Shown: in pieces, positions 17,476 to 26,331 of the stretch
Numbering within the stretch: position 1 is the stretch's first letter
Layout of the letters: each line of letters opens with the position of its first letter
Assembly (NCBI GenBank): GCA_040751775.1
Contig: JBFMGD010000021.1
Coordinates: 1 to 44,331 of the forward strand
Direction: 5' to 3'
Length of the DNA: 44,331 bases
Origin: JBFMGD01 sp040751775
GTDB taxonomy: Bacteria; Bacillota; Dethiobacteria; DTU022
Program-made: the position numbers and the translations under genes
The notes under the pieces: model-generated
The model's input: only the letters and a program-made list of their open reading frames with translations
The model's database searches: none
Told to the model about the DNA's origin: nothing

Positions 17476-19098
17476 TCATTTGCGTCGCAGAATTATACCG
17501 GGCAGCTTCCCGCTATGCCCATCCGGCGTTACTACAGGCACCCCATTGACAATAACATATTTTATGCCGGCCGGGAAGTGGTGCGGGTCATCAAATTCAG
17601 ACAAGTCGGTAATTTCTTGGGAATCAAAGATTGTGATATCGGCATGGTAGCCTTCTGCAATCAGCCCACGTCCCGGCAGGTTCAGCTTCCGAGCCGGCAG
17701 CAGGGTCATTTTTTTCACGGCATCTTCAAGAGAAAGCATCTTTTTCTCCCGGACATAACGACCCAGAATCCGGGGATAGGTCCCGTAATAACGGGGATGT
17801 ATTTTACCGCGGCCCAATTCGCCGTATGGCGCCACAGCCCGGCCGTCCGTGCAAAAGATGGCCCGGGGATGAAGCATTAACGTTTCTAAGTCCTGTTCGC
17901 ACATGGCGAAAAATATAATTTTTACCGCCCCCTCTTCCTCTACCAGCAAATTAAGAACAGTATCGGCGGGGGAAGAACCCCTGGCAGCCGCAGCCTGAGC
18001 CAGGTTTTTCCCTTCAATTCCTCTATTTTTCTCAGTTTTTACTGAAGCGATACGCACCATTTCCCAGGCGGCGCCAAACATCGGGTTCTCCCAATCACCG
18101 GTCCCTAACTCCATCTCCGCCAGAACCCGAGATCGATGCTTGCCGTTCTTTAGCATTGCAACCATATGGCGCGCTCCCCGCTCACGAACCCACGGCGGCA
18201 CCAGGTCAATCAAGCCGCTGCCGAAGGCCGTATAGGGGTAGACATCGAAATCGATATTATTACCGGCTGTTCGCGCCGTGTCGATCATCTCGAGGGCAGC
18301 TTTAACCTTGCCCCAGTTCGGCGGGTTCGATGCCTTCAGATGGGAAACTTGTACCGATACACCGGAGCGTCGCCCGATCGCAACGGCTTCCTCCAGGCAG
18401 GGCAAAAGATCCCGCCCTTCGCTTTTAAGATGTGTGGTATAAATACCGCCGTAGCGCGCCGCCACCTTCCCCAAAAAAACCAGTTCGTCTGCTCCGGCAA
18501 AACTGCCCGGATCGTACTGTAAACCAGAGGAGAAGCCCCACAGCCCTTCCTGCATCTCTTTCTCCAGAAGCAGCCCCATTTTCCGCAGCTCGGCCGCGGT
18601 GGGAGGGCGGGAGGAAAATCCCATTACCGCGACACGGATCGTGCCGTGTCCGACCAAGGGAACCAGGTTAACGGCGGTTCCGGTGCGGCTGATATCGTTC
18701 AAAAACGAGTATTGTCCCGGCCACCGCCAATGCCGCTTCTCCTCATCGTCCAGGGTCACGGTGTTGACCAGGTACTGCATCAGTTCGTCAAAACGCTGCG
18801 GGCATACCGGCGCGGCGGTGAAACCGCAGTTTCCCACCACCTCCGTGGTAATTCCTTGCCTGATTTTGCTTTCTGCCCGTGGATTTTTTTGCAGGGTAAA
18901 ATCGGAGTGAGAGTGGATATCGATAAAGCCGGGCGCCACGCTGAAGCCCGCCGCTTCAATCACGCGTTGGCCCAAGCCGCGGTCGATTACCGGAGCCACA
19001 GTGTGAATTAAACCGTCAAGTATTGCCAAATCCGCTTTAAAAGGCACATTTCCCGAACCGTCAACGATAGCGCCGTTTTTAATGATTAAGTCGAACAC
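17476..19098 (-). CDS. N-acyl-D-amino-acid deacylase (D-aminoacylase family amidohydrolase)
   Basis: 540-residue TIM-barrel amidohydrolase. Metal ligands are visible: H62 and H64 in GFIDIHSHSDF, C91 in VVGNCGF (the zinc cysteine typical of D-aminoacylases), THLKSEG and QVSHLK histidines, and an Asp in FCTDGRA. Family enzymes hydrolyse N-acyl-D-amino acids to D-amino acid plus carboxylate. The gene follows the permease gene by six bases and precedes gntR, so it belongs to the transporter operon. This suggests the imported compound carries an N-acyl-D-aminoacyl or related amide group. No signal peptide; cytoplasmic. Confidence 0.9.
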   Translation of the reverse strand: MFDLIIKNGAIVDGSGNVPFKADLAILDGLIHTVAPVIDRGLGQRVIEAAGFSVAPGFIDIHSHSDFTLQKNPRAESKIRQGITTEVVGNCGFTAAPVCPQRFDELMQYLVNTVTLDDEEKRHWRWPGQYSFLNDISRTGTAVNLVPLVGHGTIRVAVMGFSSRPPTAAELRKMGLLLEKEMQEGLWGFSSGLQYDPGSFAGADELVFLGKVAARYGGIYTTHLKSEGRDLLPCLEEAVAIGRRSGVSVQVSHLKASNPPNWGKVKAALEMIDTARTAGNNIDFDVYPYTAFGSGLIDLVPPWVRERGARHMVAMLKNGKHRSRVLAEMELGTGDWENPMFGAAWEMVRIASVKTEKNRGIEGKNLAQAAAARGSSPADTVLNLLVEEEGAVKIIFFAMCEQDLETLMLHPRAIFCTDGRAVAPYGELGRGKIHPRYYGTYPRILGRYVREKKMLSLEDAVKKMTLLPARKLNLPGRGLIAEGYHADITIFDSQEITDLSEFDDPHHFPAGIKYVIVNGVPVVTPDGHSGKLPGIILRRK

Positions 19099-19104
19099 GG
19101 CGCC

Positions 19105-20013
19105 CTATTCCTTCAGCCGCGGATCGAGAGCATCCCGCAGAGCGTCGCCGAAAAGGTTGAATCCTAAAACCACAAGCATGATCATCAATCCGGGAAACAT
19201 AACCATCCATGGGGCTTCCAGGATATAACCGCGGCCTGAACTGATAATAGACCCCCAACTGGGGGTGGGAGGCTGCGCCCCCAAACCTAAAAAACTCAGG
19301 GAAGCTTCTACAATTATCGCTTTGGGCAGCTCGAGCGTGGTCATCACGATAACCGGCGCCAGAGCGTTCGGCAGGATGTGCCGGAAGATAATGCGCAGGT
19401 GGCCCATACCCAGGACCCGCGCCGCTTCCACGAACTCTTTTTCTCTTAAGGAGAGAAACTGGCCGCGGACAAGCCGGGCGTAACCGGCCCAGCTTACCAG
19501 GGCGACAGCGACCATCACGCTCATCAGGCTCGGCCCCATAGTAGCCACAAAGACGATGGCCAACAGCGTAACCGGAAAACCCCAGGCGATGTCGGTAACG
19601 GCGGATATCAGGTAATCCACCACGCCGCCGAAATAACCGGCCAAAGCACCCAAGATAGTCCCCAAAACCAGTGAAAGGCCCACTGCGATGAAGCCGACCT
19701 CCAAAGAAATCCGCGAACCGTGCACCACGCGGCTGAAAATATCGCGGCCCAGGTCATCGGTACCCATGAGGTGATCCGCGGATGGCGGCCGCAGCATCCT
19801 GGGCAGCACCAGTTCATCGTATGTGTAGGGCGCAATCTGGTTGGCGAAAATGGCGCACAGTACCAAGAGGATGATAATGGACAGACCAAAGAGGGCGGCT
19901 TTATTTTTAAAGAGGCGCCGCCGGATATCGGCCAGACCGCTTCTCGGCTCCGCTAGCTCTGCCAGTTGAATGTCTTTTTCTGCAACTACTTGCACATTTG
20001 CGCCCCCATTCAA
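19105..20013 (-). CDS. Peptide ABC transporter permease, DppC/OppC type
   Basis: 302 residues with an N-terminal cytoplasmic segment and first membrane helix (about 40-60), then the BPD-transporter domain with the EAA-type loop EAARVLGMGHLRIIFRHILPN. The N-terminal OppC_N extension identifies the C-type subunit. It overlaps the DppB-type gene by four bases (ATGA), indicating coupled translation of the membrane heterodimer. Part of the operon dppD-dppF-dppA-dppB-dppC-deacylase-gntR. Confidence 0.93.
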   Translation of the reverse strand: MNGGANVQVVAEKDIQLAELAEPRSGLADIRRRLFKNKAALFGLSIIILLVLCAIFANQIAPYTYDELVLPRMLRPPSADHLMGTDDLGRDIFSRVVHGSRISLEVGFIAVGLSLVLGTILGALAGYFGGVVDYLISAVTDIAWGFPVTLLAIVFVATMGPSLMSVMVAVALVSWAGYARLVRGQFLSLREKEFVEAARVLGMGHLRIIFRHILPNALAPVIVMTTLELPKAIIVEASLSFLGLGAQPPTPSWGSIISSGRGYILEAPWMVMFPGLMIMLVVLGFNLFGDALRDALDPRLKE

Positions 20014-20930
20014 TGGTACTTAATCCGGGGATCGACCACCGCATACAGAATATCCGCCAGGATGTTCCCCAGGATAATAAATGTGGTCAGGACTAACAGT
20101 GAACCCTGGACGATCGGATAATCCCGGGCAAATATTGCGTCCACCATCAGGCTGCCCAATCCCGGCCTGGCGAAAACTTTTTCCAGGATCACGGACCCGC
20201 CCATAATCCAGCCGATCCGCAATCCGAGCAGGGTAATTATCGGGATCAGGGCATTTTTCAAGGCATGCTGGTAAATGACCACCTTTTCAGCCAGGCCCTT
20301 ACTGCGGGCGGTGCGGATATAATCCTGCCGGATCACCTCGAGCATACTGGAGCGGGCCATCCTGGCGGTTACCGCGGCATCGGTCAGTCCCATGGCGAAA
20401 GCCGGTAAAACCAGGTGCTTCCAGGTTCCGTAGCCGGAGACAGGAAAATAGCCTCCCTTGTAGGCAAAGAAATAAAGCAGCAGCAGCCCGAACCAAAAGG
20501 TGGGCATAGACATACCGATCAGAGCGCCCGTCATACAGGTGTAGTCGGTAATAGTGTTGCGCTTTACCGCGGCCAGAACACCGGCCGGGATGGCGATGGC
20601 GAATGAGATTAAGAGGGCGGCCAGGCTGAGCTCCAGGGTCACCGGCAACCTTTGCCAGATAATTTCCATTACCGGACGGCGCTGCAGGATCGAGTTGCCA
20701 AGGTTGCCCTGCAAGACGTTCCTTAAAAATTTAAAATACTGCACCACTGCAGGCTGGTCCAGCCCCAAACTCCGGTAAATCTGATCATAAACTTCAGGGG
20801 TGATATTGGGACCCACGATCAGGTGCACCGGATCCCCCGGAGCAAGATGCAGCATCAGGAAAACAATGATCGTTGCTCCAATTAAGATTGGGATCATCAT
20901 AATCAGTTTTTTCAGGATATATTTAAACAA
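20010..20930 (-). CDS. Peptide ABC transporter permease, DppB/OppB type
   Basis: 306 residues; N-terminal helix MFKYILKKLIMMIPILIGATIIVFLML and the LAPGDP motif are characteristic of DppB/OppB. About six membrane segments and the EAA loop (TARSKGLAEKVVIYQHALKNALIP) follow. It forms the channel with the DppC-type permease just downstream. A stable 16-bp hairpin separates it from the binding-protein gene upstream. Confidence 0.93.
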   Translation of the reverse strand: MFKYILKKLIMMIPILIGATIIVFLMLHLAPGDPVHLIVGPNITPEVYDQIYRSLGLDQPAVVQYFKFLRNVLQGNLGNSILQRRPVMEIIWQRLPVTLELSLAALLISFAIAIPAGVLAAVKRNTITDYTCMTGALIGMSMPTFWFGLLLLYFFAYKGGYFPVSGYGTWKHLVLPAFAMGLTDAAVTARMARSSMLEVIRQDYIRTARSKGLAEKVVIYQHALKNALIPIITLLGLRIGWIMGGSVILEKVFARPGLGSLMVDAIFARDYPIVQGSLLVLTTFIILGNILADILYAVVDPRIKYH

Positions 20931-20967
20931 CAGTACTCACCCCTGTTATTTGAGGGAGATCAGATCA

Positions 20968-21006
20968 GCCGGCGGCTTCCCGGCTCTAGACCGGGGAGCC
21001 GCCGGC
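20968..21006 (-). promoter_or_regulatory. Intercistronic hairpin after the binding-protein gene
   Basis: A 16-bp stem with one mismatch (GCCGGCGGCTTCCCGG and CCGGGGAGCCGCCGGC, 7-base loop) begins eight bases after the binding-protein stop. No T run follows. In ABC operons such a hairpin usually stabilises the upstream mRNA or partly attenuates the downstream genes, so that binding protein is made in excess. Confidence 0.6.
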
Positions 21007-21014
21007 AGTAGAAC

Positions 21015-22577
21015 CTATTCCAAATCGAAACCGTCGTTAAGCATCATTTGCCACGGATGGAATTTGAAGTTTTTCACTTCCTTGCGTACCGCAATCAGAG
21101 TATCGGGCACATAAACAGGGCACCAGACAGCCTGCTCAATCAGGTGTTTCTGGACTGCCTGATAACCGGCAGCCCGTTCATCCCAGGTCGCCATTTGGGC
21201 GGCCGCAGTAATCAGCTCGTCGGTCGTATCATCCACCCAGTGAGAATGGTTCGGGTAGGGGAACTGGCTGGACAAAAGGAACCAGTCGAGGATGTCGGCG
21301 TTCGGCCAGCTGTAGAGACGGATGAAGAGCTCTTGTTTCCCTTCTTTAAGGAAGTCAACGTAGCTGGCGCTGTCCATTAAATTAATCTCGGCGGTGATTC
21401 CCACTTCTTTAAGCTGGCTTTGGAACACTTCAGCCAGGCGGGTGCTCTCCGTAGAGTTGTCCGCCGAAAGGGTTACGCTAAACCCATCGGCAAAGCCAGC
21501 CTCGGCCAGCAGCTCCTTGGCTCGATCCGGGTCATACTTATACCCATCCGCTTCGCTGCCCGCGTAGTATTCGGATTTCAGCGCCGGGGGCAGGTACCCG
21601 TAAGCCGGCTCAGCCAGGCCACGGAAAACAAACTCTACGATGGAATCCCTGTCGATAGCATGGTTAATCGCCTGGCGTACCCGCACATCGGTGAACGGCT
21701 CCAGGTCACAGGCGTAGGCCAGGTAACCCAACCGGGTGGCGCTGCCCTGGATTACAGTGATATCGGCGTTATCTTTTACTTTATCATAAACCGTGGGCGG
21801 AATGTTGCGTATAATATGTACGCCGCCTGTCTCCAGTTCCATCAAACGAGCCGTCTCCTCCGGAATGGTCCGTAAAACAACTTCGTCAATGAGGGCGGGA
21901 CCACGGTTGCTCATCCACTCAGGACCCCAGTTGTAATCGGGGTTCTTCTTCAGCACGATCCGATCCCCTTGAACCCATTCTTCCAACATATACGGACCGG
22001 TGCCGATAACGGTCGTAATGCCCCAACTATCACCGTGCTCAGTATACGCGTCCTTGGGGGCGATACCGGCCGCCGTGTTAGACAGGTTGAAAAGTAAGTT
22101 GGGGAAGGGGTGTTTAAGAATGATATCCAACTCCAAGTCTCCCTTAACCACCACTTCCTGAATCGCCTGCAAGTCACCGCTGAAGGGTGAGGCCGTATCA
22201 GGATCGAGAATGGTATCGAGAGTCCACTTGACGTCTTCGGCGGTCAAATCTTTGCCGTCATGGAACTTTACCCCTTCACGCAGGTAAAAAGTCCAGGTCA
22301 GGCCGTCTTCAGAAGTTTCCCATCTTTCCGCCAGGCCGGGTTGATAGTTGAAATCATAATCCCGTGAAACCAGGCGGTCGAAAATGTAAATCAGCGCATC
22401 GGAGTACCAGGAGGTCCTGATATGATCCAGGGTCTCGGCATCACGGTCATAGGCCATGACCAGCACTTTCGTCTCCTCCGGATCGGTATCACCTTCTCCC
22501 TGAGAACATCCGGCGGCCGCCAGCCCCAGCACGAGCAGCAATGACAGGGCCAGGAACAGAAACTTAAATTTCTTCAT
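21015..22577 (-). CDS. Peptide ABC transporter substrate-binding lipoprotein (SBP family 5)
   Basis: 520 residues from the ATG at 22577, which has GGAGG at good spacing; an upstream in-frame start at 22616 has none. The N-terminus MKKFKFLFLALSLLLVLGLAAAGC is a lipoprotein signal with lipobox LAAAGC, so it is anchored outside the membrane. The family-5 signature region (TSEDGLTWTFYLREGVKFHDG, LTAEDV) identifies a DppA/OppA-type protein. It captures the substrate for the adjacent permeases. Peptides, opines and N-acyl amino compounds are all possible ligands for this family. Confidence 0.93.
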   Translation of the reverse strand: MKKFKFLFLALSLLLVLGLAAAGCSQGEGDTDPEETKVLVMAYDRDAETLDHIRTSWYSDALIYIFDRLVSRDYDFNYQPGLAERWETSEDGLTWTFYLREGVKFHDGKDLTAEDVKWTLDTILDPDTASPFSGDLQAIQEVVVKGDLELDIILKHPFPNLLFNLSNTAAGIAPKDAYTEHGDSWGITTVIGTGPYMLEEWVQGDRIVLKKNPDYNWGPEWMSNRGPALIDEVVLRTIPEETARLMELETGGVHIIRNIPPTVYDKVKDNADITVIQGSATRLGYLAYACDLEPFTDVRVRQAINHAIDRDSIVEFVFRGLAEPAYGYLPPALKSEYYAGSEADGYKYDPDRAKELLAEAGFADGFSVTLSADNSTESTRLAEVFQSQLKEVGITAEINLMDSASYVDFLKEGKQELFIRLYSWPNADILDWFLLSSQFPYPNHSHWVDDTTDELITAAAQMATWDERAAGYQAVQKHLIEQAVWCPVYVPDTLIAVRKEVKNFKFHPWQMMLNDGFDLE

Positions 22578-22625
22578 TTTAATACCTCCTATAGAATTAA
22601 TTACTGTTACCCCCAAAACTCCTTC

Positions 22626-23594
22626 CTAAAAGTGGCAGGCTACGAAATGACCACCCCCCATATCTTTCAATAAGGGTTCTTCCCTGGAACAAATTTCTTG
22701 TTCCCGAAAACATCTGGTATGAAAGCGGCAGCCTGAAGGCGGATCAACGGGGCTGGGCATATCGCCTTCAAGCAGAATCTTTTTAACCTCGGCATCCGGA
22801 TCGCAGATCGGGATAGCTGACAAGAGGGCAACCGTATAGGGATGGCGTGGATCGGCGAAAAGGTCGTCCTTGGCGGCGATTTCGACAATCTTGCCTAAAT
22901 ACATCACCGCCACCCTGCCGCAAATATGGCGCACTACACTTAAATCGTGTGATATAAACAGGTAGGTCAGCTGAAGGCGCTCCTGCAGCTCCTCCAGGAG
23001 ATTGATGATTTGAGCTTGTATGGACACGTCTAACGCGGAAACGGGCTCGTCGCAGATGATCAACTTGGGATCTACAGCCAACGCCCGGGCGATAACCAAC
23101 CTTTGCCGTTGACCGCCGCTGAATTCATGCGGGTAGCGGGAAAGGTAACTCCGGGTAAGGCCAACCATTTCCATCAGTTCGGCAGCCCTTTTTTTACGTG
23201 TCGCGGATTGGCCAAGCCTGTGGATATATAATACTTCGTCGAGAGCACCGCCTATGGTCAGGCGCGGATTGAGCGCGGCAAAAGGGTCCTGAAAGACAAG
23301 TTGAATCTTTTTGCGGACTGCTTTAAGCCTCTTGCCGTTTAACTTCAGTAAATTTTCACCTTCGAAAAAAACCTCGCCGGCCGCCGCATTGACCAGCCTT
23401 AAGATCGCTTTGGCGATGGTAGACTTGCCGCAACCGCTTTCTCCAACCATTCCCAGGGTTTCTCCGGAACGCACATCGAAACTGACGTCGTCCACGGCCT
23501 TCACGTTCCCCACTATCTTGGGAATCAGCTCACCCTTGACCGGGAAATAGACCTTAAGGTTTTTAACATCAAGCAGGCATCCGTTGTCCAACAT
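22626..23594 (-). CDS. Peptide ABC transporter ATPase, DppF/OppF type
   Basis: About 322 residues. Walker A GESGCGKST, Q loop (VFQDPFAALNPR), signature FSGGQRQR, Walker B LIICDEPVSALD and the C-terminal oligopeptide-transporter extension with Cys residues (CRFHTRC). ATG at 23594 chosen because the conserved LLDVKNLKVYFPVK starts just after it; the frame is open to a TTG at 23642 inside the upstream gene. Energises the transporter together with the DppD-type ATPase. Confidence 0.92.
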   Translation of the reverse strand: MLDNGCLLDVKNLKVYFPVKGELIPKIVGNVKAVDDVSFDVRSGETLGMVGESGCGKSTIAKAILRLVNAAAGEVFFEGENLLKLNGKRLKAVRKKIQLVFQDPFAALNPRLTIGGALDEVLYIHRLGQSATRKKRAAELMEMVGLTRSYLSRYPHEFSGGQRQRLVIARALAVDPKLIICDEPVSALDVSIQAQIINLLEELQERLQLTYLFISHDLSVVRHICGRVAVMYLGKIVEIAAKDDLFADPRHPYTVALLSAIPICDPDAEVKKILLEGDMPSPVDPPSGCRFHTRCFREQEICSREEPLLKDMGGGHFVACHF

Positions 23595-23604
23595 GTTCAC
23601 CACG

Positions 23605-24570
23605 CTAACAGAATTTCCAACAGCGAACCTGGGTCTGGTCAATTGACTTTAAAGGCGGTTCTTTCTTGAGACACTGTTCGGTTACCTCGTCACAACGTGA
23701 CGAAAAACGGCAACCTTTGAGATGTAAACCGGGCACCGGCACCATGCCGCGAATAGTGTAAAGTTTCTTGCGGTCGCCCTTGATATCGGGAATAGAGCGG
23801 AGTAATCCCAGGGTATAGGGATGACGGGGTTTCTTGAAAATTGTCCTGACGTCGGCGTACTCCACGACCCGGCCGCAGTACATAACCAGCACATCGGCCG
23901 CCAGTTCAGCAATAATACCAAGGTCGTGTGTTATCAGCATTACGGCGCTGCCCGTTTTTTGTTTAAGCTCTTTCAGCAGTTCAATGATTTGAGCCTGAAT
24001 AGTAACGTCTAGCGCGGTGGTCGGTTCGTCGGCGATGAGCAGTTCCGGACGGCAGGAGAGAGCCATCGCGATCATGACACGCTGATTCATCCCCCCGCTA
24101 AGCTGGTGGGGATATTGGTTCATTCTCTTCTCGGCCAGCGGTATCCGGACCAGCTTCAGCATTTCCAGGGCCCTGGCCGATGCTTCGCGCCGCGGCAGTT
24201 TTTGGTGCAGTATGATCGCCTCACAGATTTGCCTGCCCACGGTATAAACCGGATTTAATGAAGTAATCGGTTCCTGAAAAATCATCGAAATATTGTTGCC
24301 CCTAATCTGACGCATCTCATCTTCGGATTTGTCCATCAGGTTGTCGCCTTTGAAATAGACCTCGCCCGCGGTAATTTTACCTGGCGGAGTGGGAATTAAC
24401 CGCATTATGGACAATGCGGTGACGCTTTTCCCGGAACCGGATTCGCCGACCACACCAAGGCTTTGCCCCCTGGCAATAGAAAAACTGACATCTTCAACGG
24501 CGGGGACAACGGTGTCTTCGGTATAAAAGCAGGTTTTTAAGTTTTTTACTTCCAACAATGTTTCGGGCAT
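23605..24570 (-). CDS. Peptide ABC transporter ATPase, DppD/OppD type
   Basis: 321 residues. Walker A GESGSGKSV, Q loop IFQEPITSLNP, signature LSGGMNQRV, Walker B LLIADEPTTALDVT, and a C-terminal Cys-containing extension (GCRFSSRC). First gene of the operon: a candidate promoter/operator lies 65-95 bases upstream of its ATG at 24570. It pairs with the DppF-type ATPase encoded ten bases downstream. Confidence 0.92.
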   Translation of the reverse strand: MPETLLEVKNLKTCFYTEDTVVPAVEDVSFSIARGQSLGVVGESGSGKSVTALSIMRLIPTPPGKITAGEVYFKGDNLMDKSEDEMRQIRGNNISMIFQEPITSLNPVYTVGRQICEAIILHQKLPRREASARALEMLKLVRIPLAEKRMNQYPHQLSGGMNQRVMIAMALSCRPELLIADEPTTALDVTIQAQIIELLKELKQKTGSAVMLITHDLGIIAELAADVLVMYCGRVVEYADVRTIFKKPRHPYTLGLLRSIPDIKGDRKKLYTIRGMVPVPGLHLKGCRFSSRCDEVTEQCLKKEPPLKSIDQTQVRCWKFC

Positions 24571-24634
24571 TTAGGTCCCTCATTCAGTTGCAGAAATTAT
24601 TGCCGGTACTACTAATTAACACCACTGTTCATAT

Positions 24635-24665
24635 CATGTTATAACAATTAAATATAGTAATTCAA
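24635..24665 (-). promoter_or_regulatory. Promoter and candidate GntR operator of the transporter operon, copy 2
   Basis: On the minus strand TTGAAT (24660-24665), a 16-base spacer and TATAAC (24638-24643) form a plausible sigmaA promoter. The -10 lies inside TGTTATAACATG (24646-24635), identical to the 12-mer at 11044-11055. A repressor bound to the TGTTATAACA palindrome would block the -10 directly. Confidence 0.55.
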
Positions 24666-24766
24666 CACTACGTATAAAAATCCTTTTTAAAAAACTATTT
24701 TTTTAGAAAATTTTTAGTGCCGGGGTAATAAGGAAATTTCGATCCAGGTCCGGGGGCCGTTTTTTG

Positions 24767-25498
24767 TTAAATCCGTCTCCCTGATCTAGCGATAAAACGT
24801 TCGAAGACACTTCTCGCCTTTTGGTCGTCGTCAAATAGCAATTCGGGATGAAACTGACATCCCAGCCAAAACGGGCCGGTTGCAGCTTCCATCGCCTCGA
24901 TCCACCCTTCAGGGCTGCGGGCGCATACCTGGAAGTCGGCGGGCACCGTTTCGACAACCTGGCAGTGGTAGCTGTTTACTTCCCACCGCAACGTACCGGT
25001 GATTTCCGAGAGCATACTCTGCGCGACCAAGTCGACACTGTGCGCGGTTATTGCGTCTGCCGGCTGCTGATGCCCGCTAACCGGCTGCTTTCGGATCTTG
25101 CCTCCCAAAACCTCGGCCATCATCTGGTGGCCCCGGCAAAAACCGAGCACCGGCATCCGCCGCCGCCATGCTTCCCTGATCAGGTGCATCTCGTAACGGT
25201 AACGCAGCGGCTGCTGTTCTTGCAACCCGGGCATATGCTCAGGTTTAAACCTGCGCGCGCCCCCACCCCCGGTAAGCAATAAACCGTTGACGCTGTCCAG
25301 GACGGTTGCCGCCAAATCGGACAACGCGGCAGCGCTCAGTTTATCAACCGGAGGGGCCAGCAGCAGAGGTACCGCCCCGCTGCGGTAGATCGCCTGCGCA
25401 TACGGTTGATCTGTATAGATATAACCATGCGGATTGGCGGTGTCTTCCCCCCAGGTTTCATTGCTCCAGGCCGAACTGACACCGATTAATAAGGTCAT
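24767..25498 (-). CDS. Gamma-glutamyl-gamma-aminobutyrate hydrolase-like class I amidotransferase
   Basis: 243 residues, peptidase C26/PuuD-like. The nucleophile Cys is in GFCRGHQMM and the His-x-Glu pair in CQFHPELL; LLTGGGG precedes them. Such enzymes cleave gamma-glutamyl amides. ATG at 25498 with AAAGGAGG. It lies upstream of the transporter operon on the same strand but is separated by a 196-base region with its own promoter, so it is a neighbour rather than a proven member. A role in handling a glutamyl compound would fit the locus, but that is inference. Confidence 0.85.
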   Translation of the reverse strand: MTLLIGVSSAWSNETWGEDTANPHGYIYTDQPYAQAIYRSGAVPLLLAPPVDKLSAAALSDLAATVLDSVNGLLLTGGGGARRFKPEHMPGLQEQQPLRYRYEMHLIREAWRRRMPVLGFCRGHQMMAEVLGGKIRKQPVSGHQQPADAITAHSVDLVAQSMLSEITGTLRWEVNSYHCQVVETVPADFQVCARSPEGWIEAMEAATGPFWLGCQFHPELLFDDDQKARSVFERFIARSGRRI

Positions 25499-25515
25499 GC
25501 TTAAACCAACCTCCT

Positions 25516-26331
25516 TTATTGTGCTCTAAAAATCAACAGGTACTCGTGAATCTTGTTCACTCGAAAAACAGAAGGATAACCCAACGGGCGCAGCCGGTTG
25601 TATTCAGCCCGCCTGTCCCAAATAATGATATCGTCAAGAGTAAAACCGATCTCCGAGAATGCGGCGCACAGATCCATATGTAAAGGGAAAAAGAGGTCTT
25701 TTTTACGCAGGTCCATCACTGCCACGACACAATGGCAACCCGGCTTAATTACATTCCGAACCCTGCTGAAGACAGCCTGCAGTTCACGAATAAAAGAAGC
25801 ATAGTTTTCTGTGAGGCCCAAGTCAGCCGGATGATCACCGTAAAAGCGGCTTTCCCGGTGATCGGCGGAGCGGCGGGCTTTGAGGATGTTCCAGTAAGGA
25901 GGCGAGGTAAGGACAAAATCAACTGATTGCGGGGCGATATACTCTTCCAAGCGGCGGGCGTCACCAAGGATGAACCGCGGTTCCGGCACAGCGCTGCCAT
26001 CGAGGGCCTGTCCCTCTGCAAGTAGTCGCTCCTTAAAAAGAGTCAGGTAATGCTCATAAAGCTCCAGACCGATCCCCTGCCGTCCCAGGTTGCGCGCGCC
26101 GATAAGAGTGGTGCCGCTGCCGGCAAAGGGATCCAGAACGATTTCGCCCGGCCCGCCGGTAAATATTTCGATACACCTTTGCGCCAACATCTCCGGAAAA
26201 GCGGCGGGGTGATTCAAGCGAGCCTCAGCGGCGCTTTTCTTTAAATCGTTCCAAACGCTAATGCTGTAACGGGTCCAGGTTTTGCCATCCAGCCGGTTAC
26301 AGCGTTTTCTGCCGCCGCTGATCGGCCTCAC
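25516..26331 (-). CDS. Site-specific DNA methyltransferase (N4/N6, order X-I-IV)
   Basis: 271 residues. Motif X-like NHPAAFPEMLAQRCI, motif I DPFAGSGTT and motif IV TSPPYW occur in that order; TSPPY favours N4-cytosine but N6-adenine is possible. No restriction endonuclease gene is adjacent, so it looks solitary. The GTG at 26331 is the only in-frame start after a TAA near 26385 and has a weak ribosome binding site. The frame before it still reads protein-like (tract EAYPAWHCFGKE), so the true start, or an upstream frameshift, is uncertain. Confidence 0.82.
   Translation of the reverse strand: MRPISGGRKRCNRLDGKTWTRYSISVWNDLKKSAAEARLNHPAAFPEMLAQRCIEIFTGGPGEIVLDPFAGSGTTLIGARNLGRQGIGLELYEHYLTLFKERLLAEGQALDGSAVPEPRFILGDARRLEEYIAPQSVDFVLTSPPYWNILKARRSADHRESRFYGDHPADLGLTENYASFIRELQAVFSRVRNVIKPGCHCVVAVMDLRKKDLFFPLHMDLCAAFSEIGFTLDDIIIWDRRAEYNRLRPLGYPSVFRVNKIHEYLLIFRAQ

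Noticed and set aside
24703..24766. Terminator after the amidotransferase gene
   Set aside because: The G/C-rich stretch and nearby T/A runs do not form a convincing stem followed by T on the minus strand.
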